From positions 1 to 64,000 of the forward strand of contig JAVBJN010000049.1 of assembly GCA_031546985.1 (NCBI GenBank): a stretch of DNA of 64,000 nucleotides, given 5' to 3'. Positions 1 through 8,229 of the stretch are shown here, piece by piece (within the stretch, counting starts at the first letter, position 1; each line of letters begins with the position of its first letter). The translations under genes and the position numbers were made by a program. The notes beneath the pieces were generated by a model that saw only the letters and a list, made by a program, of their open reading frames with translations, was not told the origin of the DNA and did not search any database. The stretch is from JAVBJN01 sp031546985 (GTDB lineage: Bacteria; Bacteroidota; Bacteroidia; Chitinophagales; Chitinophagaceae).

Positions 1-1330
1 ATCTTCTCCAGCGGCCATAAAACCGCTCAAATAAGCGCAGCAATACACTTTTATCTTCGGTAAGAATTTCGCCAATACCACTCAATTGCGCCTGCCTGGG
101 AATTTGTATGCCCGCATTGGTTACAAGATTACTGTCTAAGGTTATATCCAGTGCAAAAGCCGTATCCATTGCCACCGGAGACACATGCGCCACCCTGCCC
201 TTTAACATACCGTATTCCTCGTACGGATAGGTGTTCAGCTTTACCAATACCTCCTGCCCCGCTTTTACCTTGCCCGCTTTAAACAAAGGCAGGGTTCCTT
301 TGGCTATGTATTGCTGCACGGGTGGTACCACCATCGCAATATTTTCGCCCTGCCGCACCCATTGGTTTATAGCCCACACCGAAAAGAAGGAGACCTTGCC
401 CGCCACGGGGCTTTTAAGTACATATCGCTGCTCCCAATCGGCCAGAGCAGCCGTCAGTTGTTTTATCGCATCCCTTACTTGCTGCTCCAGCTCAAAGCGT
501 TTGCTAAAATGCTGCTGCATGGTTTCGCTTATGTTTTTGCGATACTCTGCTTGCTGCAACTGGTTCTGGATCTGGTTGCTGCGGTTGCCTTCTGTATTAA
601 TCAACTGGTTCAGGTATCGCTGCCGGGCATTACGGTATTCGGCAGCGGTTATCACTTTATCGGCTACCAGGGTAGAATCTATTTCGGCGCTACCGCGCTC
701 TAATTTTAGTTGTTCCTGCAATGGTTGTTCCTTTTTACTTAATTCATCCGATAGCGCGCCATAGCCTTTTACCTGCGCTTGCAGGTGTGCCACCTTCTCC
801 AGATCATAATGGGTAGTAACGAAAAACAGGTACGCTTCTGAAGCCTGGAACAAACCTGTATATGCAGGTTGCAGCATACCCACCTGCAAGTGCCCCTGCA
901 ACCGGTTCATTTGCAATACAGGCAACAGGTCGGTAGCTGTATCCAGCAATTGCACATAGCGCTTTAACTGCTGCACATCTTCATACACCGCCGCGTTTTC
1001 GATAACCGCAACAGGCATTCCCTGCAATACATCCTGCTTATCGCTTACCAGTAAATGGCTAATGCGCCCGCTGTTCTGCGCTTGTATGGTTACAGGCGGG
1101 TTAGCAGATGAAATGTGAACCACGGCCGGTATCACATCCGGGTAGCGGAAAAGCGCTGCACCTGCCAACAGCAGTAACAGCAGCAAAGCGATAATGGTAA
1201 TGCCCCAACGCAAAATCCAGGAAGGCATACGCCCCATAATCTCCTGCACTTCTTCGCTCCGGGCCTGTTGCAATACATTTTCCTGCACGGCCTCCCTGCT
1301 GTTTGTATGGTGGTTGTTATGCGCTTCCAT
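1..1330 (-). CDS. HlyD-family secretion adaptor, C-terminus beyond window
   Basis: Membrane-fusion (periplasmic adaptor) subunit that would link the C39-peptidase ABC exporter to an outer-membrane channel for export of the processed peptides. 443 codons are visible from the ATG at 1330 and the frame is still open at base 1. One membrane segment lies at about residues 38-60 (WGITIIALL and following Leu run), followed by a lipoyl/barrel-sandwich half (about 70-110), a long Gln/Glu-rich coiled-coil region (about 110-290) and a second lipoyl half with the motif LKSPVAGKVS, then a beta-barrel region (VLVKLNTYPYEEYGMLKG). It starts 5 bases after the ABC gene stop, so the two are co-transcribed. Family assignment is firm; the substrate is inferred from the neighbours. 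Confidence 0.9.
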   Translation of the reverse strand, partial: MEAHNNHHTNSREAVQENVLQQARSEEVQEIMGRMPSWILRWGITIIALLLLLLLAGAALFRYPDVIPAVVHISSANPPVTIQAQNSGRISHLLVSDKQDVLQGMPVAVIENAAVYEDVQQLKRYVQLLDTATDLLPVLQMNRLQGHLQVGMLQPAYTGLFQASEAYLFFVTTHYDLEKVAHLQAQVKGYGALSDELSKKEQPLQEQLKLERGSAEIDSTLVADKVITAAEYRNARQRYLNQLINTEGNRSNQIQNQLQQAEYRKNISETMQQHFSKRFELEQQVRDAIKQLTAALADWEQRYVLKSPVAGKVSFFSVWAINQWVRQGENIAMVVPPVQQYIAKGTLPLFKAGKVKAGQEVLVKLNTYPYEEYGMLKGRVAHVSPVAMDTAFALDITLDSNLVTNAGIQIPRQAQLSGIGEILTEDKSVLLRLFERFYGRWRR

Positions 1331-1335
1331 TGTTT

Positions 1336-3534
1336 TTAATTGCCCAGCTCCAGCTGGTTTTTAACCAATTCAAAATACCTGCCCCGCTGCCGGGTAAGCG
1401 CCTGGTGATTGCCGGTTTCTACAATGCGGCCATGCTCCAGCACAATAATCTGATCGGCATGTTTTACCGTACTCAGCCGGTGCGCAATCACCACTACCGT
1501 TTTACCGGCAAAGAATTCATCGAGGTTTTGCATAATCACTTTTTCGTTATTGGCATCCAACGCGCTGGTAGCTTCATCAAAAAACAGGTATTCGGGGTTT
1601 TTATATACCGCCCTTGCAATGAGCAATCGTTGCCGCTGCCCCGCACTTAAACCCACACCGGAGTTACCTATTTTGGTTTGAAAGCGCAGTGGCAGTTCCT
1701 GTATATAATCTGTAATATTGGCTACATGCACTGCGTGGGCAAGTTTCTGAGCATCGGCATGTTCGTCGCTTACCGATATATTGCCGGCAATAGTATCTGA
1801 AAAAACATACCCATCCTGCATTACCGATCCGCAGCGGGCCCGCCAGCAACCAGCCGGAACAGTCACCAGATCGGTATTGCCTACTTTAATGGTTCCCTGC
1901 TCCGGTTCGTAAAACTTAAGCAGCATTTTCATAAGGGTGGTTTTGCCGCTGCCGCTACTACCCACAATGGCCGTTACTTTTCCCTGGGGAATAACCAGGT
2001 TAATGTCTTGCAACACATAGGGCGCAGAAGCACCTTCGTACCAGAACGATACATTGTGCAGCACCAGGTCTCCGGTGGGCAATGCCGCAGATGCAGCAGC
2101 ATGATCCAGCCCTTTTTCTTCATCATCCCGGTTATGTATTTCTGCAAGCCGGTCCAGGCTCATGCGTGCATCCTGCGCCGCCTGTATAAATCCCAGCAAC
2201 TGCTCTACCGGGCTGTTCATTTGCCCGATAATGTACCCCACGCTCATCATCATGCCCAGTGTCATATTACCAGCCATTACTTCGGTGGCAGAAATGTAAG
2301 AGACCAGTATGTTTTTTAACTGGTTAAAGGCGGTAGCGCCTGCTTGCTGGTACTGCCCCAAAGCCAGGCTGCTGATATTGAGTTTAAACAGCCGTACCTG
2401 TATGCGTTCCCAATTCCACCTTTTAGTAGTTTCGCAATTGTTGAGTTTAATTTCCTGCATGCCGGTAATAAGTTCAAACAACGCGTTTTCGTTGTCGCTC
2501 ATGCGTTGAAAACGTTTATAGTCGAGTTCTTTTCTTTTGCGCAGAAACAATACGATCCACCCGATACTAAGCAGGCTGAATAACACAAACACACCAAGCA
2601 CTTTCCAACTGTATACCGACAGCACCATTGTAAACACCAGCAGATTGACCAACGAGAATAAAGTAGATAAAGTGCTGCCGGTAAGAAACTGCTGAATGCG
2701 GTGATGATCGGCTATACGCTGGTGTATATCGCCAATCATTTTAGTATCGAAAAAACGGATGGGCAGGCGCATCAGCTTCATCAAGAAGTCGGAAATGATG
2801 GCAATGTTGATGCGGCTGTTCATATGCAGCAGCAACCAACTCCGGATCATGTCTATAGCCGTATTGCCCGCAAACAGTACCAATTGCGATATAAGCACCA
2901 GGTACACAAAACCCATGTTCTGGTGGTTGATGCCATGATCTACCAGGCTTTGTGTAAGAAAAGGCAATACCAGCGCCAGCATGCTGCCCAGCAACAGGCT
3001 TACAAAAAGTTGTACAATGGTTTTGCAGTAGGGTTTGAGATAGGTAAGCAAAAACCGGAATCCTTTTTGCTCCGCCCCTTCCTGTTCCTGCTCAGTATAA
3101 AATGTTTCGGTAGGCTCCAGCAACAGCGCAATGCCCTCCTGGTTATTGCCTGCCCAGCTTTGCAGAAATGCTGCCTTATCCAAGCTTACCAGGCCATGCG
3201 CGGGATCTGCTACGGTTATTTTTCCTTTGTTCTTTCTAAAATCCTGCGGTGGCAATACCACAAAATGGTTCTGGTTCCAATGCAGTACACAAGGCAAAGG
3301 CGCTTCCTGGCTCAATTGCGCAAAGCTGATTTTCACACCCAGCGTACGGAAACCAATTTTCTCTGCTGCTTCGCTAATGCCCATCAGGCTTACACCCTCG
3401 CGTGTAAGGTAGCTGAGGCGGCGCAGGTAATCGAGCGAATAGGTTTTGCCGTAATGCCTGGCAATCATACGCAGGCAGGTAGGGCCGCAGTCCATTGCAT
3501 CGAGCTGGCGGTAGGTGTTAAATTTGCGAGGCAT
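1336..3534 (-). CDS. Peptidase-containing ABC transporter (C39 peptidase, bacteriocin-type exporter)
   Basis: Inner-membrane exporter that cuts double-glycine leaders and exports the released core peptide. The N-terminal C39 peptidase shows Gln10, Cys16 in DAMDCGPTCL, His90 in NQNHFVVL and Asp110 in VADPAHG, so the catalytic set is intact. Membrane domain about residues 160-470. The nucleotide-binding domain has Walker A GSSGSGKTT near residue 525, signature LSAGQRQR near 628, Walker B YLFFDEATSALD and H-loop IAHRLST. Length 732 aa is normal for a PCAT-type ABC transporter. It follows the secreted 360-aa protein by 17 bases and precedes the HlyD gene by 5. Its obvious substrates are the two GG-leader peptides at 7976-8481. 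Confidence 0.95.
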   Translation of the reverse strand: MPRKFNTYRQLDAMDCGPTCLRMIARHYGKTYSLDYLRRLSYLTREGVSLMGISEAAEKIGFRTLGVKISFAQLSQEAPLPCVLHWNQNHFVVLPPQDFRKNKGKITVADPAHGLVSLDKAAFLQSWAGNNQEGIALLLEPTETFYTEQEQEGAEQKGFRFLLTYLKPYCKTIVQLFVSLLLGSMLALVLPFLTQSLVDHGINHQNMGFVYLVLISQLVLFAGNTAIDMIRSWLLLHMNSRINIAIISDFLMKLMRLPIRFFDTKMIGDIHQRIADHHRIQQFLTGSTLSTLFSLVNLLVFTMVLSVYSWKVLGVFVLFSLLSIGWIVLFLRKRKELDYKRFQRMSDNENALFELITGMQEIKLNNCETTKRWNWERIQVRLFKLNISSLALGQYQQAGATAFNQLKNILVSYISATEVMAGNMTLGMMMSVGYIIGQMNSPVEQLLGFIQAAQDARMSLDRLAEIHNRDDEEKGLDHAAASAALPTGDLVLHNVSFWYEGASAPYVLQDINLVIPQGKVTAIVGSSGSGKTTLMKMLLKFYEPEQGTIKVGNTDLVTVPAGCWRARCGSVMQDGYVFSDTIAGNISVSDEHADAQKLAHAVHVANITDYIQELPLRFQTKIGNSGVGLSAGQRQRLLIARAVYKNPEYLFFDEATSALDANNEKVIMQNLDEFFAGKTVVVIAHRLSTVKHADQIIVLEHGRIVETGNHQALTRQRGRYFELVKNQLELGN

Positions 3535-3551
3535 AGGTTGGTGTAAGCGAT

Positions 3552-4634
3552 TTACAATGATGGGTCTTTGAGATAGATTAATCTCCTCCTGGCGTTATCA
3601 GAAAGGGGAAAGTCCCCTTTATTCACGTAGTACGCTGAAACAAAGTGATACTTTGGGTGGTAGTATTGGTATATAATCTTCGTTTTTAACTCCTCCAGTG
3701 TAGGTATGCCTACAATATGTTTGCGATTATCTTCGCTCTCTCGAACGCGGGCCGGAGCAACAGGAAATTGGAATATAGAATCATTTATTTCCAGAATATC
3801 GTAAGGAAATAATAATTTGTTCAGGTTTGTTTCATTATACATCACAATTGCACTATCACCTCCATTCATCTCATGATACATATTCATATGCACTTCAAAA
3901 TCATTGGGATCGAACGCACCACACAATACTCCTTTATATAAAACAGTATCAAGCATATGATCTTTATACCCTTGTGCATTATGTCTCAGTATTGCATCAT
4001 ACAAAAGAAAACTATATGGAACGCTTCCTTGCCGACTGATAATTCTATCGTCTGGAAATTGTTTATTGAACAGGTAGCGTAAGTATTGCATATTGCCACG
4101 GGTTAACCGATGCATGGAATCTGCCCCTTCTCCGGTCAATAATCCTCCATTTTGGGAACGGAAAGAAAGATTACACGTTTTATCCAGACTTGTGATTGAA
4201 TCAATACGTTTTTCGTAAACTACATCTTTGCATTTCGTATTAACACCCTGTTCATAATATAATGCGGAAAGCTGGTCAACGACTGGCGCATTATAATATG
4301 TTCTCATTGTCCTCAAATAATCACTATCCTCCCAGCCTCTACTCTTTAACTCCGCAAGAACCGGTCCTGCATCTGCATAATACTGCATATCTGCACAAAC
4401 CATAAAGTAATTGTACAGATTTTTACTCCCCATGTAGCGACCAGCCATACTCCAGGCCTCATTATAATATTGATAGGCATTTTGGAGATGCCCTTCACAC
4501 ACACTTAGTTCAGCACGATTAATCAAGCGATAGTAATCTGTTACAGAAAACACGGAAACAGATTTTCCTTTTATGGGTGTTAGCAGGCTTACTAACACCA
4601 GGCAAATAAGGTAAATTTTTTTTAGCTGGATCAT
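3552..4634 (-). CDS. Secreted protein of the RiPP operon, helical-repeat-like, function unknown
   Basis: 360 aa with an N-terminal signal sequence (MIQLKKIYLICLVLVSLL). I do not recognise a named family. Residues about 30-130 are alanine/tyrosine-rich helical hairpins (AYQYYNEAWSMAGRYMG) that look like degenerate tetratricopeptide units. The architecture parallels the 317-aa protein at 6896-7849 (signal, helical repeats, a middle region with bulky aromatic residues, similar length), so the two are probably distant paralogues. It sits 15 bases after gwsS and 17 bases before the ABC exporter, inside the RiPP operon. A role in handling, immunity or periplasmic folding of the peptide is possible but only inferred from position. 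The gene is AT-rich compared with the exporter genes. Confidence 0.75.
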   Translation of the reverse strand: MIQLKKIYLICLVLVSLLTPIKGKSVSVFSVTDYYRLINRAELSVCEGHLQNAYQYYNEAWSMAGRYMGSKNLYNYFMVCADMQYYADAGPVLAELKSRGWEDSDYLRTMRTYYNAPVVDQLSALYYEQGVNTKCKDVVYEKRIDSITSLDKTCNLSFRSQNGGLLTGEGADSMHRLTRGNMQYLRYLFNKQFPDDRIISRQGSVPYSFLLYDAILRHNAQGYKDHMLDTVLYKGVLCGAFDPNDFEVHMNMYHEMNGGDSAIVMYNETNLNKLLFPYDILEINDSIFQFPVAPARVRESEDNRKHIVGIPTLEELKTKIIYQYYHPKYHFVSAYYVNKGDFPLSDNARRRLIYLKDPSL

Positions 4635-4649
4635 ACTAAAGAATCGTAA

Positions 4650-5690
4650 TCAATCAGATTTAAATCCGTAATAGGCTATCGCTTTTTGTTTCATGGGGTG
4701 CGTGCTCCAATCCTGCCACTCGCAGGTATAGGGATTATAGCCACACTTTAACGGCTTGCTGTATACATCATCCGGGTTTTCGATATAGGCCCGGCAATCG
4801 GTACAGATGTACCGGAACTCACAATCTTTGCACACCGCTATGTCATCCTTTTTTATATTCCAGTATTTTTTAAACCCAGGTTTCTCCAATGCTTCCTTTA
4901 GGGTAGTATCCTTTATGTTGCCAAAATTTTCGGCCATGGAAGGGCAGTTTTTGATGTAGCCTTCTGCATCGATGGATATTTTGCGGTGGAGGCAGGTGTT
5001 GTGGTGCTTTGATTCAAAAAAAGCAGCCATATTATTGCTGAAATGGAAAGGAGATATTACACCACAGGCATGTTCCGATCCAATTTCCTGGGTTGTAAAT
5101 ATGAGCTTATCATTATCCTTATAGCCCGATGGCAAAGAATCGTTGCTAAAAACACCTGAAACATATAATAACCTAAACCGCATTTCAGTGTTTAAGAGAT
5201 TAATAATATTGATTTCATTTGCAACAAATGTGTTCCTGTTCATGTAAACATCAACAGCTTCAATAGTGCCATCTTTCAAATGATTGAAACAGGAGATGAG
5301 ATATTCCGTATTCAAATCATCATAAATTCTAAGCTCAATATGCTTGCAAAATAAATCCGAAAGGGAATCCAGGAAAGATCTATCGTGCCATTGAGTTTTA
5401 TAATCAATTACTGCATCCGTAATGAAAGATGGCGTATAAAAGTCTTGCACAAGAGGAACAAACAAATCTATGTCTTCGTCTGGTATTTCTATTAGCATGT
5501 CCAGGGCTTTCATCTGTTCAAATATTTCAGTATTAGGACCTGTGAACAATGAGCTGCACACAGGATAACCGCTTATTTTAGAAGCCATATCATGATTAAT
5601 CAAAAACTGAGTCCCATGTTGAAAATCTACCAAAAGATTCCTGCTAAAACCTGGCGTAATTAAACAGTTTGAAGAAAGTATGCATGCCAT
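4650..5690 (-). CDS. gwsS: Grasp-with-spasm system SPASM-domain peptide maturase
   Basis: 346-aa maturase partner of the ATP-grasp enzyme. The C-terminal SPASM-type cluster region is clear: Cys209, Cys233, Cys249 (YIKNCPSMAENFG), then CKDC-x5-C-x2-C (Cys287, 290, 296, 299; CKDCEFRYICTDC), Cys316 and Cys323. The FGNIKDTTLKEAL segment is typical of SPASM proteins. There is no CxxxCxxC radical-SAM motif anywhere in the N-terminal half, which fits the named GwsS family rather than an ordinary radical SAM enzyme. It begins 2 bases after the 77-aa gene and ends 15 bases before the secreted 360-aa gene. The chemistry is not established from sequence; family assignment is confident. Confidence 0.9.
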   Translation of the reverse strand: MACILSSNCLITPGFSRNLLVDFQHGTQFLINHDMASKISGYPVCSSLFTGPNTEIFEQMKALDMLIEIPDEDIDLFVPLVQDFYTPSFITDAVIDYKTQWHDRSFLDSLSDLFCKHIELRIYDDLNTEYLISCFNHLKDGTIEAVDVYMNRNTFVANEINIINLLNTEMRFRLLYVSGVFSNDSLPSGYKDNDKLIFTTQEIGSEHACGVISPFHFSNNMAAFFESKHHNTCLHRKISIDAEGYIKNCPSMAENFGNIKDTTLKEALEKPGFKKYWNIKKDDIAVCKDCEFRYICTDCRAYIENPDDVYSKPLKCGYNPYTCEWQDWSTHPMKQKAIAYYGFKSD

Positions 5691-5692
5691 AA

Positions 5693-5926
5693 CTATACAG
5701 GTTTAATTATCTGGTATTCATCAATCATTTTAGATACAGACCTATGCGATATCATTGCCCCCTGGGCGTACTGGTTATATTTACATATAAATAGTCTGTT
5801 TTTTGACGTATCCGGATAAGGTTCAAAAGGAATAGAATCTGACAAAAAAACCTCTACAGGTATATCTGCCATACCCTTACTGTGTCTGGCTAATAACTTT
5901 TTCAGATCCTCATTTATCATTGCCAT
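5693..5926 (-). CDS. Small uncharacterised protein between gwsG and gwsS
   Basis: 77 aa from the ATG at 5926 (MAMINEDLKKLLARHSKG); a second ATG at 5920 is equally possible. The open frame extends upstream to 6001, but that part lies inside gwsG and reads as non-native sequence. The start overlaps the end of gwsG by 9-17 bases and the stop is 2 bases before gwsS, so translation is probably coupled to both maturases. It has no signal peptide, membrane segment or Cys-rich motif (one Cys). Charged N-terminal helix, then IPVEVFLSDSIPFEPYPD and RLFICKYNQYAQGAMISH. I do not recognise it. Position suggests a cytoplasmic accessory (leader-binding or assembly) factor, which is inference. Confidence 0.65.
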   Translation of the reverse strand: MAMINEDLKKLLARHSKGMADIPVEVFLSDSIPFEPYPDTSKNRLFICKYNQYAQGAMISHRSVSKMIDEYQIIKPV

Positions 5927-6899
5927 AGTTTGAAAGATAATTCGCAATCTTGCGATGAAGTTGGTAATTGCATTGTGCAGAGGGATAACCAAACTGACCA
6001 ACCGGATTTACTTCGAGAAAATAGTACTTCCCATCCAATCCCCTGATCAAATCAATGGAACCTGTTTTTAGATCACACTTTTCCATTAGTTCTTTAATCT
6101 TACATTCAATCGCTTGCGGTAGCAGCACAGGAACATTCCGGTTCATTCTATCCGTATCATACTTTCGGTAATCTACCTGCGTCTTTGCATTGGCTTGTGA
6201 GATGATCGCAGTCGAGAAGAACCGTCCATCCAAATAAAATGTCCGCACCTCGTATGCTTTTTCTATACACCGTTGGAATACCGATGGAAAAAAGTGGTCC
6301 GGTAAGTCTTGTATATCCTGCGTTGTTACCAGGCTTGTATAAGAAGCATAGCTCTGAGGCGGCTCATTACATGTAAAGGCAATATCGAAGCTCTTACTTA
6401 TTATGGTCTTATGTCGCTCATAAAAATCCATAAGCTCAATCTTTGATGTACTATACAATGTATCCGGCACATCCAATCCCAATTTAGTAGCTTCGTGAAG
6501 CGCGTATAATTTACTAAACCGTCCTTCCCTGTTCTTTCCTAAAGTTCTTACGGAGTCTAATATCTTCTCAATGAGATCTTCATGCGCATACCAATAATTG
6601 GATAAGAAAGTATCGATAGACTGTGCAGGAGTCCGCTGCGGAACAAACGCTTCCGGTTTAAAAAAGAAGTCCTTAACCGCTATCCAGTTGCTTCGGTACC
6701 ATACAGCCTTTAATTCGCTAGCAAGAAACTTATGCTGCCCTACACTAATAACAAAATCACTACTACTAGCATGGATAGATACTTGCTCAATGGATAAAAC
6801 ATCTGAACCTGAACAGACAAATGCTTCTCCATAATAATCCAGCCAGGTCAGCACTCGCCTGATGGAAGGATCATTGTCTTTTCCAAATACGAGTATCAT
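5910..6899 (-). CDS. gwsG: Grasp-with-spasm system ATP-grasp peptide maturase
   Basis: 329-aa ATP-grasp ligase that would activate side-chain carboxylates of the precursor core by phosphorylation, giving ester or amide cross-links as in graspetide-type systems (family knowledge; the product here is unknown). Seen: N-terminal domain MILVFGKDNDPSIRRVL, central RTLGKNREGRFSKL and KTIISKSFD (nucleotide-binding lysine region), FQRCIEKAYEVRTFYLDG, and the C-terminal metal/ATP site FLEVNPVGQFGYP (Glu296, Asn298). The start ATG overlaps the stop of the upstream secreted-protein gene (ATGA), so it is translationally coupled. It lies directly downstream of the two precursors and that secreted gene. Confidence 0.92.
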   Translation of the reverse strand: MILVFGKDNDPSIRRVLTWLDYYGEAFVCSGSDVLSIEQVSIHASSSDFVISVGQHKFLASELKAVWYRSNWIAVKDFFFKPEAFVPQRTPAQSIDTFLSNYWYAHEDLIEKILDSVRTLGKNREGRFSKLYALHEATKLGLDVPDTLYSTSKIELMDFYERHKTIISKSFDIAFTCNEPPQSYASYTSLVTTQDIQDLPDHFFPSVFQRCIEKAYEVRTFYLDGRFFSTAIISQANAKTQVDYRKYDTDRMNRNVPVLLPQAIECKIKELMEKCDLKTGSIDLIRGLDGKYYFLEVNPVGQFGYPSAQCNYQLHRKIANYLSNYGNDK

Positions 6900-7849
6900 G
6901 GTTTGCGCTTTGTATCTTCAATCCACGGCAGTAAAACCCGCTTATTACGCTGGTAAAACACATAATCATACTTTTCAAAAAAAGTAGTCATGCCAATAGC
7001 CTTACGTTTCCTGGTTATATTTTCCCTTTGCGATAAACCACAGTTAGTCACGATTAGGGCGTAAAAGCAGGTATCACCATCTTTTACTTGTTTGAAATAT
7101 TTATCTACAAGGTAGCGCTCATCTATAAAGGCATATTCTTCGGGTGTCATGTACCCTCTTTTCAATTCTTCCAGCAAGAAGGGCAATAATTTTTCTTTCC
7201 TGGCTTCATCGAGGTGTACAGCGCAAATCCCTAGCATATCCATACCACAGCGGCGTGTGCTCACCCAGCCATTGCGTAAAGTATAATCTACAAACTTATC
7301 TTTCAGTTGATCGTACGAGGTTAACGAAGAATCTATGTATTGTGCGCCGGTTGCAATAACCATATCGCGATTTGTTGGGTTGCCCATCAGGTACCCATCA
7401 TTGTAATAGAAATACAATACCGAGTCCAGCAATGGCTTATACACAGTAGTTAACTTAGCATTAAATACACTATCCGAAAATTTAAAATCGTCCATCATAA
7501 AGGGAGTTGCTAGAATAGATTTCAGATCTGGATCTGTTGCTTCAGTTATCATAGATAACGGAGCCCCTTTTTGGATAGCGCTTGTTAAGGTTCTGTATGC
7601 CACAAAATCGTCTTGTATATGCTTTGCGCTCTTGGCAAGTATATACAAATCGTATGCATATACATAAGGGGCATTCTGCATTGCCTTAATAATATACCGG
7701 TATGCCGAATCATAATCACCTATATAATATTTATACTTTGCGATACTGGTATTCGGAAAATAATTTTTTACATAGTTATAGTCTTGGGCAAAACCTTTTG
7801 AGGCTACAAAAAGCAAACATGCCCAACATATGCACCTTAGTAATTTCAT
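6896..7849 (-). CDS. Secreted protein of the RiPP operon, helical-repeat-like, function unknown
   Basis: 317 aa with a signal peptide ending near FVASKGFAQ (about residue 22). Residues 30-110 contain helical hairpins such as IGDYDSAYRYIIKAMQNAP and LYILAKSAKHIQDD that resemble TPR units. C-terminal half includes RRCGMDMLGICAVHLDEA and RGYMTPEEYAFIDERY, with no catalytic motif that I recognise. It is similar in layout to the 360-aa protein at 3552-4634, so the operon carries two related secreted proteins that bracket the maturases. It follows precursor 1 after a 126-base gap that holds a long inverted repeat, and overlaps gwsG by 4 bases. Role unknown; immunity or periplasmic processing are inferences from position. 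Confidence 0.75.
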   Translation of the reverse strand: MKLLRCICWACLLFVASKGFAQDYNYVKNYFPNTSIAKYKYYIGDYDSAYRYIIKAMQNAPYVYAYDLYILAKSAKHIQDDFVAYRTLTSAIQKGAPLSMITEATDPDLKSILATPFMMDDFKFSDSVFNAKLTTVYKPLLDSVLYFYYNDGYLMGNPTNRDMVIATGAQYIDSSLTSYDQLKDKFVDYTLRNGWVSTRRCGMDMLGICAVHLDEARKEKLLPFLLEELKRGYMTPEEYAFIDERYLVDKYFKQVKDGDTCFYALIVTNCGLSQRENITRKRKAIGMTTFFEKYDYVFYQRNKRVLLPWIEDTKRKP

Positions 7850-7884
7850 ATTCCATCGGAAGTTTATAGAATGAAAAAATAGGA

Positions 7885-7964
7885 AATGGTGACTATTAAC
7901 CTGAGTTATTGCCTGATAAAATGATCAGCTCCCGTTACAAACAAGCATAATAATAGTCACCATT
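7885..7964 (-). promoter_or_regulatory. Long stem-loop between precursor genes and maturase genes
   Basis: AATGGTGACTATTA (7885-7898) and TAATAGTCACCATT (7951-7964) form a perfect 14-bp inverted repeat with a 52-base loop, just after the precursor 1 stop. On the minus strand the distal arm is followed by TTCCTATTTTTT. This could act as a partial terminator, or a 3' stabilising structure, so that precursor mRNA exceeds maturase mRNA. The repeat is seen directly; its function is inferred. Confidence 0.5.
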
Positions 7965-7975
7965 ACATTTTGATA

Positions 7976-8200
7976 TTAGACATTAGGGATCAGAGCCGAT
8001 CTGCAATCTCCACCCCCTATACTATCTAAAGGGTAAATTTGAGAATCTCCTAACTGTGTATATTCACAATGGTCTCCATTAGGATAACATTCAGATAGAC
8101 CAGTAGGCAGAAGAAGAACTTTGCCAACCCCTCCTCTTAACCTATCCATATTGTTAAGCGTAAAGCATTGAAAAGCGTCTATTTTCTTTGGCTTGTTCAT
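7976..8200 (-). CDS. Grasp-with-spasm precursor peptide 1 (GG leader)
   Basis: 74-aa precursor. The leader (residues 1-24) has the Bacteroidota pattern FQCFTLNNMDRLRGG and ends in Gly23-Gly24, the expected C39 peptidase cut site, leaving a 50-residue core. The core contains TGLSECYPNGDHCEYT (33-48) and DSIGGGDC (59-66) with Cys at 38, 45 and 66 and several Asp/Glu/Ser/Thr that an ATP-grasp enzyme could link. The block TG[LV]xxxYPNGDHxE[YF]T and DS[IF]GGG are shared with precursor 2, encoded 29 bases upstream. Short, but leader, context and sister peptide together make the call strong. The modified residues cannot be read from sequence. Confidence 0.88.
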   Translation of the reverse strand: MNKPKKIDAFQCFTLNNMDRLRGGVGKVLLLPTGLSECYPNGDHCEYTQLGDSQIYPLDSIGGGDCRSALIPNV

Positions 8201-8229
8201 ATTTTACTTTTAAATTAAAATGTGAGACA

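Noticed and set aside
2701..3546. Long plus-strand open frame of 281 codons
   Set aside because: Antisense to the ABC exporter, whose motifs are complete; a shadow frame without family features.
4650..5690. Ordinary radical SAM/SPASM enzyme
   Set aside because: No CxxxCxxC motif in the N-terminal half; only the SPASM part is present.
7850..7975. Another precursor peptide in the gap
   Set aside because: No open frame with a GG leader; the gap is filled by the inverted repeat.
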